Of a stretch of DNA of 64,000 bases, positions 26,107-35,844 are shown piece by piece. Each line of letters opens with the position of its first letter. Position 1 is the stretch's first letter. The notes under the pieces were generated by a model. That model saw nothing but the letters and a program-made list of their open reading frames with translations. It ran no database searches and was not told where the DNA came from. The stretch is from Mycolicibacterium rufum (GTDB lineage Bacteria; Actinomycetota; Actinomycetes; Mycobacteriales; Mycobacteriaceae), in NCBI RefSeq assembly GCF_022374875.2, contig NZ_CP092427.2:2170001-2234000 (forward strand). The letters run 5' to 3'. Made by a program: the position numbers and the translations under genes.

Positions 26107-26514
26107 GTGACGGCGGTGTACCGGGCGCCGATGCGGTCGCGCCGGGACGACATCGATTCACATCTGGCCGTCGAGCGCGCGCTGCGCGTCGGTGTGTGCG
26201 GGTTCGGCCGCTTCGACGTCCCCGAGCGGCGGGTGGAGCGTTTCGCCGACGCGGCCGAGGGGTCCTTCGTGTGGACGCGCGACGGCGACGGGCTGTTCTG
26301 GCTGGGCCGCCTCACCGGACCGTACGTCTACGACGCCGATGGCGAGGACGTCGACCTCGTGCACGTCCGGCCCTGCCGCTGGCGCGACACGCCTGTCGTC
26401 GAAACGCTCTGTCCCGCAGCCGTCCTCGCGACGTTCGCCCGAGGCGGGCGGAACTTTCAGCAGATCCACGACCCGCATGTCGGCGAGGAGTCGACGCGTC
26501 TGTGGCAGGGATAG
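26107..26514 (+). CDS. Conserved protein of unknown function
   Basis: 135 residues from GTG 26107, with GGAG about 9 nt upstream; ATG 26131 is an alternative. It is an all-beta/acidic small protein with RSRRDDIDSHLAVERALRVGVCGFG, VWTRDGDGLFWLGRLTGPY and GGRNFQQIHD near the end. I recall this family as widespread in mycobacteria but cannot name a function. No transmembrane or signal segment is seen. It sits between two copies of the family A hairpin repeat. Confidence 0.65.
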   Translation: MTAVYRAPMRSRRDDIDSHLAVERALRVGVCGFGRFDVPERRVERFADAAEGSFVWTRDGDGLFWLGRLTGPYVYDADGEDVDLVHVRPCRWRDTPVVETLCPAAVLATFARGGRNFQQIHDPHVGEESTRLWQG

Positions 26515-26591
26515 CGCGCTCGCGGGCGACGAAGGCGCGCACGATGCACGCCGGTCGCGGCGTGTCGATGTGCAGACGCGCGCGCTCGCGG
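26514..26591 (-). repeat. GC-rich hairpin repeat, family A copy 2
   Basis: The minus-strand reading matches copy 1 over CCGCGAGCGCGCGCGTCTGCAC. It fills the gap between two convergent genes: the first base overlaps the TAG of the upstream gene, and the end is 14 nt from the esterase stop. This placement suggests a two-way transcription end. Confidence 0.65.
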
Positions 26592-26604
26592 GGCGGGGTG
26601 GGTG

Positions 26605-27663
26605 TCAGGCCAATGAGTGGGCGAAGCCGCTGACGTCGCGGATGCTGGCAGCGAACACCTCCGGCATCGCGGCCGCGAGCAGCAGATCGCCCCCGTGGCA
26701 GGTGCCCGCGACCACGCGCCCGACCGTCGGAACCCCGGCCCGCAGCAGCCTGCGGTAGTACTGCAGGCCCTCGTCGCGTAGTAGGTCGAGTTCGTTGACC
26801 GAGATGACATGCGGTGGCAGGCCGGTCAATTCGTCGTCGGTGGCCACGTACGCCCAGCACGCGGCATCGTCGACGTGTCGTCCGTCGGGATCGTAGAGCG
26901 AACCGAGGATCGTCAATTGTTCACGGCTGATGAAGTATTCGTCGTTCTCGGTCAGCGACGGCAGCTCGTCGTGGCCGTCCTGCCACCGGTTGGAGATGAA
27001 CGGGCACTGCGCGTAGAAGCCTGCGACAGCGTCGATCCAACCTTCGCGTTTCGCCTTGTGCGCCAATGTCAACGTCAGGTTCCCCCCGCCGGACTCCCCC
27101 GACACGACGAGGTGGCTGACGCCCAGCTCGCCTCGCTGCTCGTCAACCCAGCGCGCGGCCGACGCGCAGTCGTTGAGGCCCGCCGGATACGGGTGCGGGC
27201 CGAGGGCGCCGCCGGAGTTGCGGAACTCGACGCCGATGACGACGAGGCCGGTGGCGGCGAGGTGTTCACGCAGCCGGATGTAGGGTATGTCGGCGGCGCT
27301 GGCGATCGCCATGCCGCCCCCGTGCAGGTGCAGGATCGCCGGCAGCGGACCGGGCGCGTCATCGGGTCGGCTGACGAACAGCGTGATGGCGTTGCCGTCG
27401 CTGCCGGTGATCGTCGTCGTGGTGGTGGTGACGCCGGCGGGTGGTGCGACGTTCTGCGCGAGCGCGTCGAAGATGGCGCCGATGCCCTGTTCACTCATGG
27501 TCGCGTAGGCCAGGCGCTCCTCCAACGGGGAGTGAGCGCCCAGGCCGGAGGGCGGCAGCCGGCCGTCGAGGCCGAAGGCGGCCAGCGCGGCGACCATCCG
27601 CGGGTCGGAGCGGGGGTCGCTGGCGAGCGTGGCATCGGGATCGGCGTGGCGTCCGTGCAGCAT
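26605..27663 (-). CDS. Alpha/beta hydrolase, hormone-sensitive-lipase-like esterase
   Basis: 352 residues from ATG 27663. The oxyanion motif HGGGMAIAS and the nucleophile elbow GESGGGN (Ser catalytic) place it in the HSL/acetyl-hydrolase family. The Asp and His of the triad are probably in the NELDLLRDEG and GTCHGGD segments. An N-terminal helical cap of about 90 residues precedes the core. It is cytosolic by appearance. Substrates of this family are short acyl esters. It is flanked on both sides by family A hairpin repeats. Confidence 0.8.
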   Translation of the reverse strand: MLHGRHADPDATLASDPRSDPRMVAALAAFGLDGRLPPSGLGAHSPLEERLAYATMSEQGIGAIFDALAQNVAPPAGVTTTTTTITGSDGNAITLFVSRPDDAPGPLPAILHLHGGGMAIASAADIPYIRLREHLAATGLVVIGVEFRNSGGALGPHPYPAGLNDCASAARWVDEQRGELGVSHLVVSGESGGGNLTLTLAHKAKREGWIDAVAGFYAQCPFISNRWQDGHDELPSLTENDEYFISREQLTILGSLYDPDGRHVDDAACWAYVATDDELTGLPPHVISVNELDLLRDEGLQYYRRLLRAGVPTVGRVVAGTCHGGDLLLAAAMPEVFAASIRDVSGFAHSLA

Positions 27664-27686
27664 GGTCGTGACGCTACTTTCGCGGA

Positions 27687-27750
27687 CCGCGAGCGCGCGC
27701 GAAAGTACGCGGAATGCGGCGCGTCGGCGTGCAAACACGCGCGCTCGCGG
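27687..27750 (-). repeat. GC-rich hairpin repeat, family A copy 3
   Basis: A 64-bp element with nearly perfect terminal arms (CCGCGAGCGCGCG both ways), between the esterase start and the menG stop. The minus-strand reading gives GTGTTTGCACGCCGACGCG, the variant of the shared core. Confidence 0.65.
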
Positions 27751-27759
27751 AAAAAGGGA

Positions 27760-28446
27760 TCAGGGCTTGGTGGCGGCGTGCAGCGCGACGATGCCGCCGG
27801 TCAGGTTGCGCCAGGACACGTCCGTCCAGCCGGCGGCCTCGATGCGACGGGCCAGCTCGGCCTGATCGGGCCACGCGCGGATCGACTCGGCGAGGTAGAC
27901 GTAGGCGTCGGGGTTCGACGACACCGCGCGGGCCATCGCCGGCAGCGCCTTCATCAGGTACTCCTTGTACACCGTGGCGAACGGACCGTTCGTCGGTGTG
28001 GAGAACTCGCAGACCACCAGCCGGCCGCCCGGACGCGTCACCCGCGCCATCTCCCGCAGCCCCGCGACGTGGTCGACCACGTTGCGCAACCCGAAGCTGA
28101 TCGTCACCGCGTCGAACACGCCGTCGGCGAACGGCAGTTCGGTGGCGTCGCCGGCGACCTTCGGCACCGGCCGCGCCGACCCCGCGGCCAGCATGCCGAC
28201 CGAGAAGTCCGCCGCCACACACCACGCCCCCGACGTGGCGAGCTCGGCCGTCGACACCGCCGTCCCGGCAGCCAGGTCGAGCACCTTGTCACCGGGCCCG
28301 ATCCGCAGCGCCTCGCGGGTGGCCCGCCGCCAGAAGCGGTCCTGCCCCAGCGAGAGCACCGTGTTGGTGAGGTCGTAGCGCCGCGCGACGCCGTCGAACA
28401 TCGACGCCACCTCGTGCGGATCCTTCTCCAGCGACGCGCGGTTCAC
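27760..28446 (-). CDS. menG: Demethylmenaquinone methyltransferase
   Basis: 228 residues from GTG 28446. UbiE/COQ5 family: [16 protein letters not shown] at the start, the SAM motif [12 protein letters not shown] near residue 60, and FGLRNVVD and [16 protein letters not shown] in the middle. It methylates demethylmenaquinone at the end of the pathway, using SAM. The M. tuberculosis orthologue is Rv0558, in the same neighbourhood. Confidence 0.92.
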   Translation of the reverse strand: MNRASLEKDPHEVASMFDGVARRYDLTNTVLSLGQDRFWRRATREALRIGPGDKVLDLAAGTAVSTAELATSGAWCVAADFSVGMLAAGSARPVPKVAGDATELPFADGVFDAVTISFGLRNVVDHVAGLREMARVTRPGGRLVVCEFSTPTNGPFATVYKEYLMKALPAMARAVSSNPDAYVYLAESIRAWPDQAELARRIEAAGWTDVSWRNLTGGIVALHAATKP

Positions 28447-28538
28447 ACTGGCGAACGTATCACCGGCCCGGCCTGACAGTTTCCTGTGCGGTTCGCCGTC
28501 AGGGAATGCTCACGGACTCGACGGCCTTGACCTAGAGC

Positions 28539-29363
28539 ATGAGTGAAAAAGTCTGGTTCATCACCGGTGCGTCGCGCGGCTTCGGACGCGAATGGTCGAT
28601 CGCCGCGCTCGAGCGCGGCGACAAGGTCGCCGCCACCGCCCGCGACCTGTCCACCCTCGACGACCTCGTCACCAAATACGGCGACGCCCTGCTGCCGATC
28701 CGCCTCGACGTCACCGACCGCGACGCCGACTTCGCGGCCGTCCAGCAGGCCCACGAGCACTTCGGCCGGCTCGACATCGTCGTCAACAACGCCGGCTACG
28801 GGCAGTTCGGCTTCATCGAGGAGCTCTCCGAGCAGGAGGCCCGCGATCAGATCGAGACCAACGTGTTCGGAGCCCTGTGGATCACCCAGGCGGCCCTGCC
28901 GCTGCTGCGCGCCCAGCGCAGCGGCCACATCATCCAGGTGTCGTCGATCGGTGGCATCACGGCATTCCCCAACGTCGGCATCTACCACGCCTCGAAGTGG
29001 GCCCTGGAGGGCTTCTCCCAGGCGCTGGCGCAGGAGGTCGCCGAATTCGGCGTGCACGTCACGCTGGTCGAGCCGGGCGGTTTCTCCACCGACTGGGCGG
29101 GCCCGTCGGCCAAGCACGCCGCCGAGCTGCCCGACTACGCGGAGATCCACGCGAAGGCGGCCGAGTTGCGGGCGTCGCGCAGCGCGAAGCCGGGCGATCC
29201 GACCGCCTCGGCGCGCGCGATCCTGAAGGTCGTCGACGCGGCCGAGCCGCCGCTGCGGGTGTTCTTCGGGGAGCTGCCGCTGCAGCTGGCCAAGGCCGAC
29301 TACGAGAAGCGACTGGCGACCTGGGAGCAGTGGCAGCCGGTGGCGGTCGAGGCGCAGGGCTGA
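28539..29363 (+). CDS. Short-chain dehydrogenase/reductase
   Basis: 274 residues from ATG 28539. TGASRGFG is at residues 9-16, followed by NNAG and the catalytic YHASK. The insert after the active site (EPGGFSTDW) and the C-terminal helix are those of the SDR subgroup resembling KR-like oxidoreductases of unknown substrate. It starts 92 nt from the divergent menG and its stop is 1 nt before the convergent methyltransferase stop. Confidence 0.88.
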   Translation: MSEKVWFITGASRGFGREWSIAALERGDKVAATARDLSTLDDLVTKYGDALLPIRLDVTDRDADFAAVQQAHEHFGRLDIVVNNAGYGQFGFIEELSEQEARDQIETNVFGALWITQAALPLLRAQRSGHIIQVSSIGGITAFPNVGIYHASKWALEGFSQALAQEVAEFGVHVTLVEPGGFSTDWAGPSAKHAAELPDYAEIHAKAAELRASRSAKPGDPTASARAILKVVDAAEPPLRVFFGELPLQLAKADYEKRLATWEQWQPVAVEAQG

Positions 29364-29364
29364 G

Positions 29365-29991
29365 TCAGATCGCGGCGAGCTCGGCCATTCCGCGCTCGCC
29401 GATGATCTCGACGTCCTTGAGCCGCAACGACACTCGCTGACCGAACTCCTCGACCGCGTCGAGGCCGACCGACGCCCATTCGAACCAGGGGCCGACCTCG
29501 TCGTCGGTTTCCAGTCGCAGCATGGTCGTCGACGCGCCGGTGACGGACGGGTCGAATTCGACGACGCAGTGGCCGCCCTCGCGCAGCAGCGCGCGGCAGC
29601 GGTTGAACAGCCGCAGCGGGTCGGCGCCGATGCCGACGTTCCCGTCGGCCAGCAGCACGGTCTGCCACCAGCCCTCGCGCGGCAGCATGTCGAACACGTC
29701 GCCGCGCAACGCCCGTGCCCCGCGCTGTTCGGCCAGGTGCACCGCGACGGCCGACTGGTCGATACCGACGGCCGGGACGCCCCGCCGGGCCAGCCACGCC
29801 GCGAAGCGGCCTGGTCCACATGCCAGGTCGACGGTCGGGCCCTCGGCCCGGGCGGCCAGCGCCGCGTCGAACGGATCGTCGTCGCAGTCGGCCAGCCACC
29901 GGTCGACCGGCAGCACCCGGGTCTGGTAGTCCGCGCCGCGGACCCAACATCGCTGCCCGGTGAGCGCGGCCTCGTACAGGGCACCGATCAT
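29365..29991 (-). CDS. SAM-dependent methyltransferase
   Basis: 208 residues from ATG 29991 (MIGALYEAALTG), with GAGGA upstream. Longer in-frame starts run into sequence without methyltransferase homology. Class I fold: motif I VDLACGPGRFAAW near residue 70, the acidic residue in VGIDQS, and a motif III-like LLADGNVGIGADPLRLF. The TVLLADGN insertion replaces the usual motif II. Substrate unknown. Convergent with the SDR gene. Confidence 0.8.
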   Translation of the reverse strand: MIGALYEAALTGQRCWVRGADYQTRVLPVDRWLADCDDDPFDAALAARAEGPTVDLACGPGRFAAWLARRGVPAVGIDQSAVAVHLAEQRGARALRGDVFDMLPREGWWQTVLLADGNVGIGADPLRLFNRCRALLREGGHCVVEFDPSVTGASTTMLRLETDDEVGPWFEWASVGLDAVEEFGQRVSLRLKDVEIIGERGMAELAAI

Positions 29992-30098
29992 GGGAATCCT
30001 CGCTCTCCGCTGAGCCGCCGACACATCGCTGTGCCGCCGTGAACGCAGCAGCAGAGCCGTTGAACCTGTACCCGCCCAGGAAACCGGCAAACTTCGCG

Positions 30099-30929
30099 TC
30101 AGCCGAAGTCGAGCAGGGTGTAGGCGCCGCGGTGGTTCCTCATCGGTCGCCACCCCCAGATCGCGGGGAACACCCGCTCGAAGAAGAAGCCGCGCCCGCG
30201 GGGCATCGGCAGGTCATGCACCGCGGTGATCCCCGGCACGGTGCCGGCCAACGCCGCCAGCTGCGCGGCCGACAGGCTGAACGGCATTGGCGGAACCCGG
30301 TAGCGCGCGGAGGACCGCATGCCTTTCGGCGCGAGCTTTTTCACCATCACCGGCGGCAGGTCGAAGATCATCTGGCCGCCCGGGAACCGCCGTGCGCACG
30401 CGGCGATCAGTGCCATCGCCTCGTCGGGCTGCAGGTACATCAGCAGGCCCTCAGCGGTGATGATCACACCCTCGCTGGTGTCGACCGCGTCCGTCCAGCT
30501 CTCGTCGAGTGCCGACTGGGCGAGCAGCGTGATGCGCGGCGACGTCGGCAACAGGCGGCGGCGCAACGCGATGACCGGTTCGAGATCGACCGACAGCCAA
30601 CGGAATCGGTGATCCGACGGGGTCGCGTCGAGCCGCCAGAACGTGGACTGCAGCCCCTCGGCGAGGGCGACGACGGTCGCCGACGGATGCCGGGTGAGGT
30701 AGGCCGAGATTGCGCGGTCGAACGCCAGTGAGCGCAGCGCCATCTCCTGGCCCTTACGACGGCCGAACTTGTCGAAGTCGAAGTCGATCGCCTCGACCAG
30801 GCCGACGGCCATCGGGTCGTCGATGATCGCGTCGGGGTGCCGTGCCTGATACGCCCGACCGTTCAGCGTCAGGAGAGCCGTCTCGGAGACACCTGCCAGC
30901 GCGCCGGCGTCGACCTTCTCGGGGGGCAT
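30099..30929 (-). CDS. LCMT-type SAM-dependent methyltransferase
   Basis: 276 residues, resembling the leucine carboxyl methyltransferase/PPM1 family common in mycobacteria (SETALLTLNGRAYQARH at the start, VALAEGLQSTFWRLD as motif I, then WLSVDLEPV). It is probably a cytosolic O-methyltransferase acting on a small carboxylate. It follows mgtA on the same strand at 9 nt and may share its transcript. Confidence 0.82.
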   Translation of the reverse strand: MPPEKVDAGALAGVSETALLTLNGRAYQARHPDAIIDDPMAVGLVEAIDFDFDKFGRRKGQEMALRSLAFDRAISAYLTRHPSATVVALAEGLQSTFWRLDATPSDHRFRWLSVDLEPVIALRRRLLPTSPRITLLAQSALDESWTDAVDTSEGVIITAEGLLMYLQPDEAMALIAACARRFPGGQMIFDLPPVMVKKLAPKGMRSSARYRVPPMPFSLSAAQLAALAGTVPGITAVHDLPMPRGRGFFFERVFPAIWGWRPMRNHRGAYTLLDFG

Positions 30930-30938
30930 CCCACCAAA

Positions 30939-32066
30939 TTACGCGGCCCGCGCCCCGCGTCGGCCGGCCACGTCGTCGTAGTGGCTCAGCAACTCGTCGC
31001 AGATCACCGGCCACGTCCGGCCCAGTACGCTGCGCCGCGCCGCCGGCGAATACCGCCGCCGCTCAGCGACGAGATGGTCGACCGAGGCCGACAACCTGTC
31101 AGTGAACTCGCCCACCGGCAACAGCAACCCGGTGCGGTAGGGCGCGACCAGGTCCCGCGGGCCGCCCGCATCCGGGGCGATGACCGGCACCCCGGAGGCC
31201 ATGGCCTCCTGCACCGCCTGGCAGAACGTCTCGTGCTCGCCGGGATGGACGAACACGTCCATGCTGGCGTAGGCCGTCGCGAGCTCAGCGCCGTAGAGCG
31301 CGCCGGTGAACACCGCGCCCGGCAGCGCCGCCTCCAGCTTCGGCCGGTCGACGCCGTCCCCGACGACCACGACCTGCACGTCGTCGCGCCGCGCCAGGAC
31401 CGCCAGCCGTTCCACGTGCTTCTCCGGGGCCAGCCGGCCGACGAACCCGACGACGGGCTTACCCTCGGGCGACCACGACCGGTGCAGCCGCTCATCGCGC
31501 GCCGACGGGGCGAAACCGGTCACGTCCACCCCGCGCGACCACTTCTGCACCCGCGGAATGCCATGAGCGACAAGGTCGTCGATCGCCGCGGTGGACGGTG
31601 CGAGGGTGCGGTCGGCCTTGCTGTGCAGACGCCGGGTCCAGGTCCACGCCGCCCGCGACATCACGCCGACGCCGTAGCTCTGGGCGAACCCGGCGATGTC
31701 GGTCTGGAACACCGCCACCGTCGGCACCCCGAGGTGGCGCGCGGCGTGCACGCCGCCCCAGCCCAGCAGCGCGGGCGAGGCCAGGTGCACGACGTCGGGA
31801 TCGAACCCGCGCAGCACGCCCACCATCCGCGGCCGCGGCACGCCCAACGGCAGCGACGTCACCGTGGGAAACATCATCGACGGGACCCGGTGCACCCGGA
31901 CTCCGTCGTGCACCTTGTCGGCCGCGGGCTGACCGCGTGGCGTGTCCGGGGCGATGACCAGGACTTCGTGCCCGGTGCGACGGAGATGCTCCATCACCCG
32001 AAGCATCGAGTTGGTGACGCCGTTGACATTCGGGAGGAACGATTCTGCGACGATGGCGACGCGCAC
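30939..32066 (-). CDS. mgtA: GDP-mannose-dependent mannosyltransferase MgtA
   Basis: 375 residues from GTG 32066 ([16 protein letters not shown]). GT4/GT-B fold: N-terminal VNGV segment, HLASPALLG, and the C-terminal donor site [21 protein letters not shown] with the E-x7-E pattern. It matches M. tuberculosis MgtA (Rv0557), which mannosylates a glucuronosyl diacylglycerol to form Gl-X-type glycolipids. The length is close to that enzyme. Divergent from a DsbA-like lipoprotein 91 nt away. Confidence 0.88.
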   Translation of the reverse strand: MRVAIVAESFLPNVNGVTNSMLRVMEHLRRTGHEVLVIAPDTPRGQPAADKVHDGVRVHRVPSMMFPTVTSLPLGVPRPRMVGVLRGFDPDVVHLASPALLGWGGVHAARHLGVPTVAVFQTDIAGFAQSYGVGVMSRAAWTWTRRLHSKADRTLAPSTAAIDDLVAHGIPRVQKWSRGVDVTGFAPSARDERLHRSWSPEGKPVVGFVGRLAPEKHVERLAVLARRDDVQVVVVGDGVDRPKLEAALPGAVFTGALYGAELATAYASMDVFVHPGEHETFCQAVQEAMASGVPVIAPDAGGPRDLVAPYRTGLLLPVGEFTDRLSASVDHLVAERRRYSPAARRSVLGRTWPVICDELLSHYDDVAGRRGARAA

Positions 32067-32157
32067 ACGACGACGGTGACATCGCCACCTGTCCCGGAGG
32101 TTGCCGACAGGGATATGTCGCACGAATTGCCGGTTCTGCGGCGCTATTCTTCACCGC

Positions 32158-32841
32158 ATGCGCACACCGCGGACGGTGCTGGCCGTCGCGACGATCGGGC
32201 TGATGCTGGGCGCCGTCGGCTGCTCGAAGGACGTCACCGGCACCGCTCGGCCCGACCCGGCCACGGCACCGCTGGCGCTGTCCGACGACGGATTCGGCAT
32301 CGTCGCCGGCTACGACGACGCTCCGGCCCAGATCGAGATCTTCACCGAACCCCAGTGCACCCACTGCCACGATCTGCAGCAGGCGTACGGCGACCAGATC
32401 GCCTACTACGTCACCGTGGGCGGGTTGCGGGTCACCTACCGCCCCCTGACGTTCCTCGACCAGGACAGCGACTATTCGGCGACGGTGGCCAACGCGATGT
32501 TCGTCGCCGCCGAACCGGCCGGGGACGCGACCACGACCGGCACCCAGTTCCAGCACTTCGTCGAAGAGCTGTGGGCGCAACAGGATCCGGGCGGTCCGGC
32601 GTTCACCGGCGAGGAACTGAGTGGCATCGCCAGGGATGCCGGTCTACCGGAACCCGTGGCCGACAACGTGTCCCGCGATCAGGAGGCCGTCGACGTCGAC
32701 GCAATGGAGGAGGCCAACTACAGCCTTCTCTACGACGTCGACCCGGGCAGCACCGGAACGCCGACGGTCGTGGACCTGGAGACCGGCGAGAAGATCGATC
32801 TCTCCGACGAGACCTGGCTCGATCAGCTCGTCGCGTCCTGA
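32158..32841 (+). CDS. DsbA-like thioredoxin-fold lipoprotein
   Basis: 227 residues from ATG 32158. Signal peptide with lipobox LGAVGC, Cys at about residue 22, then a Thr/Ala-rich linker. The thioredoxin-like domain carries CTHC (Cys-x-x-Cys) after IEIFTEPQ and a cis-Pro segment at GTPTVVD. It is expected to work in the periplasmic space on disulfides or as a thiol-disulfide exchange protein. Its last 19 nt overlap the 3' end of the convergent DUF3592-like gene. Confidence 0.85.
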   Translation: MRTPRTVLAVATIGLMLGAVGCSKDVTGTARPDPATAPLALSDDGFGIVAGYDDAPAQIEIFTEPQCTHCHDLQQAYGDQIAYYVTVGGLRVTYRPLTFLDQDSDYSATVANAMFVAAEPAGDATTTGTQFQHFVEELWAQQDPGGPAFTGEELSGIARDAGLPEPVADNVSRDQEAVDVDAMEEANYSLLYDVDPGSTGTPTVVDLETGEKIDLSDETWLDQLVAS

Positions 32842-33350
32842 GGTACCGCCTCGGCGTCGATGCGGCGCTGCACGAGCGCGGTGACGCCGAGCGCGGCGCC
32901 CGCGACCAGCCATCCGAGCACCGCGATCGACCCCGCGGGGATGATGGCCAGCGACGCGTCGCGGTCCTTCACCCGCACCAGATCCGGGTTGTTGGTGTCG
33001 TATTCGACGTAGATGCGCATGCCGTTCTCCAACTCGGAGGGGTACAGCACGCCGAGTTCGGGTCGGTAGGTCACCCGGTCGGGGGTGACGAACTCGATCG
33101 TCGAGCGGCGCGGGCCCGCGTCGAGCACGGTGGCCGCGGCCACCCCCATGTGCCGCTCGATCTGGCGGTCGTCACGCCACGCGCCGACGATCAGCAGCAC
33201 CGACTGCAGCGTGACCAGGCACGCCGCGACCACGATGCCGATGCGCACGCGCCGCAGGATCCGGCCCCGTCGCGTCTCCCCCGGCTCTCCGTAGAGGTGC
33301 GGAATGGCGAACTGCCACAACGCTTTCAGCCGGGCGAGCAGCGCCCTCAC
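32823..33350 (-). CDS. DUF3592-like membrane protein
   Basis: 175 residues from GTG 33350. Two transmembrane segments (residues 38-58 and 137-160) bracket a periplasmic domain of about 75 residues ([37 protein letters not shown]). This topology and sequence fit the conserved mycobacterial protein Rv0556 and the DUF3592 family. Function unknown. Its GTG overlaps the menD stop by 4 nt (GTGA), so it is translated with menD and may be a membrane partner of the pathway; that is inference. Confidence 0.75.
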   Translation of the reverse strand: MRALLARLKALWQFAIPHLYGEPGETRRGRILRRVRIGIVVAACLVTLQSVLLIVGAWRDDRQIERHMGVAAATVLDAGPRRSTIEFVTPDRVTYRPELGVLYPSELENGMRIYVEYDTNNPDLVRVKDRDASLAIIPAGSIAVLGWLVAGAALGVTALVQRRIDAEAVPQDATS

Positions 33351-34978
33351 AGCACCGCCTTGATCGATGCGTGCAGCGCCCGCAGCGACGAGCGGTCGGC
33401 CTTGACCTCGAGCACCCGCATCCCGTCGTGCGGCTCATCGAGGGCGGCGGCCAGATCGGCCACCTCGATCTGGCGGCTCTCCACGTGATAGGCGCGGCAC
33501 AGCGCACCGACGTCGACGTCGTGCGGTGTGCCGAAGATGCGGGAGGAGACGTCGGAAAAGCGAGGGTCGCCCTGTTCGAGCAACTCGAAGATGCCGCCGC
33601 CGTTGTCGTTGGACACCACGATGGTCAGGTCCGACGGCATCGGCTCGGTCGGCCCGACCAGCAGGCCCGAGCTGTCGTGCACGAACGTCAGATCGCCGAT
33701 CAGCGCGACCGTGCGGCCCCGGTGCGCGCACGCCGCCCCGATCGCCGTCGACACGGTGCCGTCGATCCCGGCGACACCGCGGTTGGAGCGCACCTTGACC
33801 TCGGCGGTGTTGAAACCGACCAGCGCGATGTCGCGCACCGGGTTCGAGGCGCCCAGCACCAGCTGGTCACCGGGGCGCACCGCGTCGGCCACGGCGGCGG
33901 CGACGTGCAGACCGGTGGTCAGCGGGTGGGCGGCCAACTGGCCGCGCACCGCCTCGCACGCGTGCCGGTGCGCGTCGGCGCACCGGTCCAGCCACTCCGT
34001 CGCCGGCGCTCCGGCCGTGACCGCCCGGGTGCCCGTCGCCTGCGAATTGCCCGACACGTCCGGCCAGCGCGGGCCCGTGGTCAGCGCGTACACCGGGATC
34101 GACGGATCGGCCAGCAACGCCGACACCGGGCGGTGCAGCGTCGGGCGGCCGAGCATGATCACCTGCTTGGGCCGAATCAGGTTGAGCGCCAGCGGGTGCA
34201 GCGGATTGCGCGCGTACGGCGCCGTCGGTTCGGCGACCGTGGGCAGATGCTCGAGGTTCGGGTGCACGCCCGCGCCGTGCCCGGCGATGACGACGGTGTC
34301 GGGGGTCAGGTCGATGTCCAGCGGCTGGTCGAAGCTGACCGGTGGGGTGATCGTCCACGGCCGCCCGTCGGGGCGGCCCTCCGGCGCATACGGCGCGCCG
34401 GGCTCGTCGACGGGTGGCACCAACGGTTCCCGCAGCGGGATGTCGAACTGCACCGGGCCTGCGTTGGCCGAGCGGGCCCCCGTTGCGGCGACGAGCACCC
34501 GGCAGGTCGCCGAGCGCCACTGCGCGTTGAGGGACGCCATCTTCTCGGGGGCGTCCTCGGCGAGCCCGAGGCTGATGTTGGCGCGCATCTGGGTGCCGAA
34601 GTAGCCGAGCTGCTCGAAGGTCTGGTTGGCCCCCGTGCCGAGCAGCTCGTAGGGCCGGTTGGCCGACAGCACGATCAGCGGCACGCGGGCGTAGTTGGCC
34701 TCCACCACGGCGGGGCCCAGGTTGGCCACCGCGGTGCCCGAGGTCATCGCCACGCACACCGGCGCGTTTTCGGCGACCGCCAGCCCGATGGCCAGGAAAC
34801 CGGCGGTGCGCTCGTCGATGCGTACGTGCAGGCGCAAACGGCCGGCGCGGTCGGCGTCGTGCAGGGCGAACGCGAGCGGGGCGTTGCGCGATCCGGGGCA
34901 CAGCACGACGTCGCGGACGCCGCCGCGCACCAGTTCGTCGACGACCACCCGGGCCTGCGCCGTCGAGGGGTTCACCAC
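33347..34978 (-). CDS. menD: 2-succinyl-5-enolpyruvyl-6-hydroxy-3-cyclohexene-1-carboxylate synthase
   Basis: 543 residues, GTG 34978 overlapping the TAG of the upstream gene by one base (TAGTG); a second GTG follows directly. ThDP-dependent MenD fold: N-terminal [12 protein letters not shown] and [17 protein letters not shown], then the ThDP site [15 protein letters not shown] and [16 protein letters not shown]. It condenses 2-oxoglutarate with isochorismate. The downstream membrane gene overlaps it by 4 nt. Orthologue of Rv0555. Confidence 0.93.
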   Translation of the reverse strand: MVNPSTAQARVVVDELVRGGVRDVVLCPGSRNAPLAFALHDADRAGRLRLHVRIDERTAGFLAIGLAVAENAPVCVAMTSGTAVANLGPAVVEANYARVPLIVLSANRPYELLGTGANQTFEQLGYFGTQMRANISLGLAEDAPEKMASLNAQWRSATCRVLVAATGARSANAGPVQFDIPLREPLVPPVDEPGAPYAPEGRPDGRPWTITPPVSFDQPLDIDLTPDTVVIAGHGAGVHPNLEHLPTVAEPTAPYARNPLHPLALNLIRPKQVIMLGRPTLHRPVSALLADPSIPVYALTTGPRWPDVSGNSQATGTRAVTAGAPATEWLDRCADAHRHACEAVRGQLAAHPLTTGLHVAAAVADAVRPGDQLVLGASNPVRDIALVGFNTAEVKVRSNRGVAGIDGTVSTAIGAACAHRGRTVALIGDLTFVHDSSGLLVGPTEPMPSDLTIVVSNDNGGGIFELLEQGDPRFSDVSSRIFGTPHDVDVGALCRAYHVESRQIEVADLAAALDEPHDGMRVLEVKADRSSLRALHASIKAVL

Positions 34979-35760
34979 TACAGGGTATCGGCGAAGAAAT
35001 TGAGGATCGCGGTGTTGACCACCTGCGGCTTCTCGATGAACCCGAGGTGGCCGGTGCCCGGGATCTCCAGGAACGTCGCGTTGGGCATCGCGTTGGCGAC
35101 CTCGCGGCCCAGGTAGGAGGGCAGCACGACGTCGTCGGCGAACCCGATCACCAGGGCGGGGGTCTGCACGTTCTGGTAGGCGGCCAGCCGGCTGCTCTGC
35201 GGTGCGATCGACAGCTGCGTGCGCATGCCGGGCGTCGGCTTCTGCGGCCACATCGTGAACATGTCGATCCAGTCCCGGATGACGTTGTCGTCGTTCAGCG
35301 TCTTCGGCGAAAAGCTCTCCAGCAGGCGGACTTTCGCCTCGAAATCGACCGGGAGTTCGATCCCGGAGTCTGCGAGCGCCTGCTCGCCCTTCCAGAAGAA
35401 GTCGCGGGTGCGGTCGTGGCGGCCGCGGGTGGCCATCAGCACCGCCGAGCGCACCAGTTCGGGACGCGCGACCATCAGTTCCTGGGCGATGTAGGAGCCC
35501 ATCGACAGCGCCACGATCCGCACCGGAGCGAGCCCGAGTCGCTCGATGATGTCGACGACGTCACCGACCATCGTCTCGGTGGTGAAGCCGTCGGCGTTCT
35601 CGGTGGCGCCGACGCCGCGGTTGTCGAACGTCACACATCGGTAGCCCGCCCGGGCGAAGACAGGCACCTGGTGCAGGTGCCAGGTGCGGCCCGCACCCCC
35701 GCGACCGGCGATGAAGAGCACCGGATCGCCGGTGCCGCGATCGTCATAGGCCAGATTCAT
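34978..35760 (-). CDS. bpoC: Alpha/beta hydrolase, BpoC-like
   Basis: 260 residues from ATG 35760. [14 protein letters not shown] oxyanion region ([16 protein letters not shown]), nucleophile elbow SMGSY with LSMG, triad Asp in FADDVVLPS and His in GTGHLGF. It matches M. tuberculosis Rv0554 (bpoC), a serine hydrolase named a peroxidase by similarity. Coupled to menD, it is a candidate for the missing MenH step (pyruvate elimination). The GxSxG form here is GxSMG rather than a haloperoxidase-type sequence, so the peroxidase name is doubtful. Confidence 0.82.
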   Translation of the reverse strand: MNLAYDDRGTGDPVLFIAGRGGAGRTWHLHQVPVFARAGYRCVTFDNRGVGATENADGFTTETMVGDVVDIIERLGLAPVRIVALSMGSYIAQELMVARPELVRSAVLMATRGRHDRTRDFFWKGEQALADSGIELPVDFEAKVRLLESFSPKTLNDDNVIRDWIDMFTMWPQKPTPGMRTQLSIAPQSSRLAAYQNVQTPALVIGFADDVVLPSYLGREVANAMPNATFLEIPGTGHLGFIEKPQVVNTAILNFFADTL

Positions 35761-35780
35761 CCGGACGACGCTACTGGAGT

Positions 35781-35844
35781 GCGTTCAGACTGCGCCCACG
35801 GTGGTGAATCGCCCGAAATCCGCGCCCTGGACGCAGTGTCAACG
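35781..35844. repeat. 64-bp hairpin repeat element, copy 2
   Basis: GCGTTCAGACTGCGCCCACG at the start and GACGCAGTGTCAACG at the end, same length and arrangement as copy 1 at 18153. It lies between the bpoC-like start and the DJ-1 gene stop. The DJ-1 stop codon is inside it at the same element position (59-61) as the lipoprotein stop in copy 1. Confidence 0.65.

Noticed and set aside
26032..27750. CRISPR-like repeats
   Set aside because: Three copies in mixed orientation with genes between them, no regular spacers and no cas genes.
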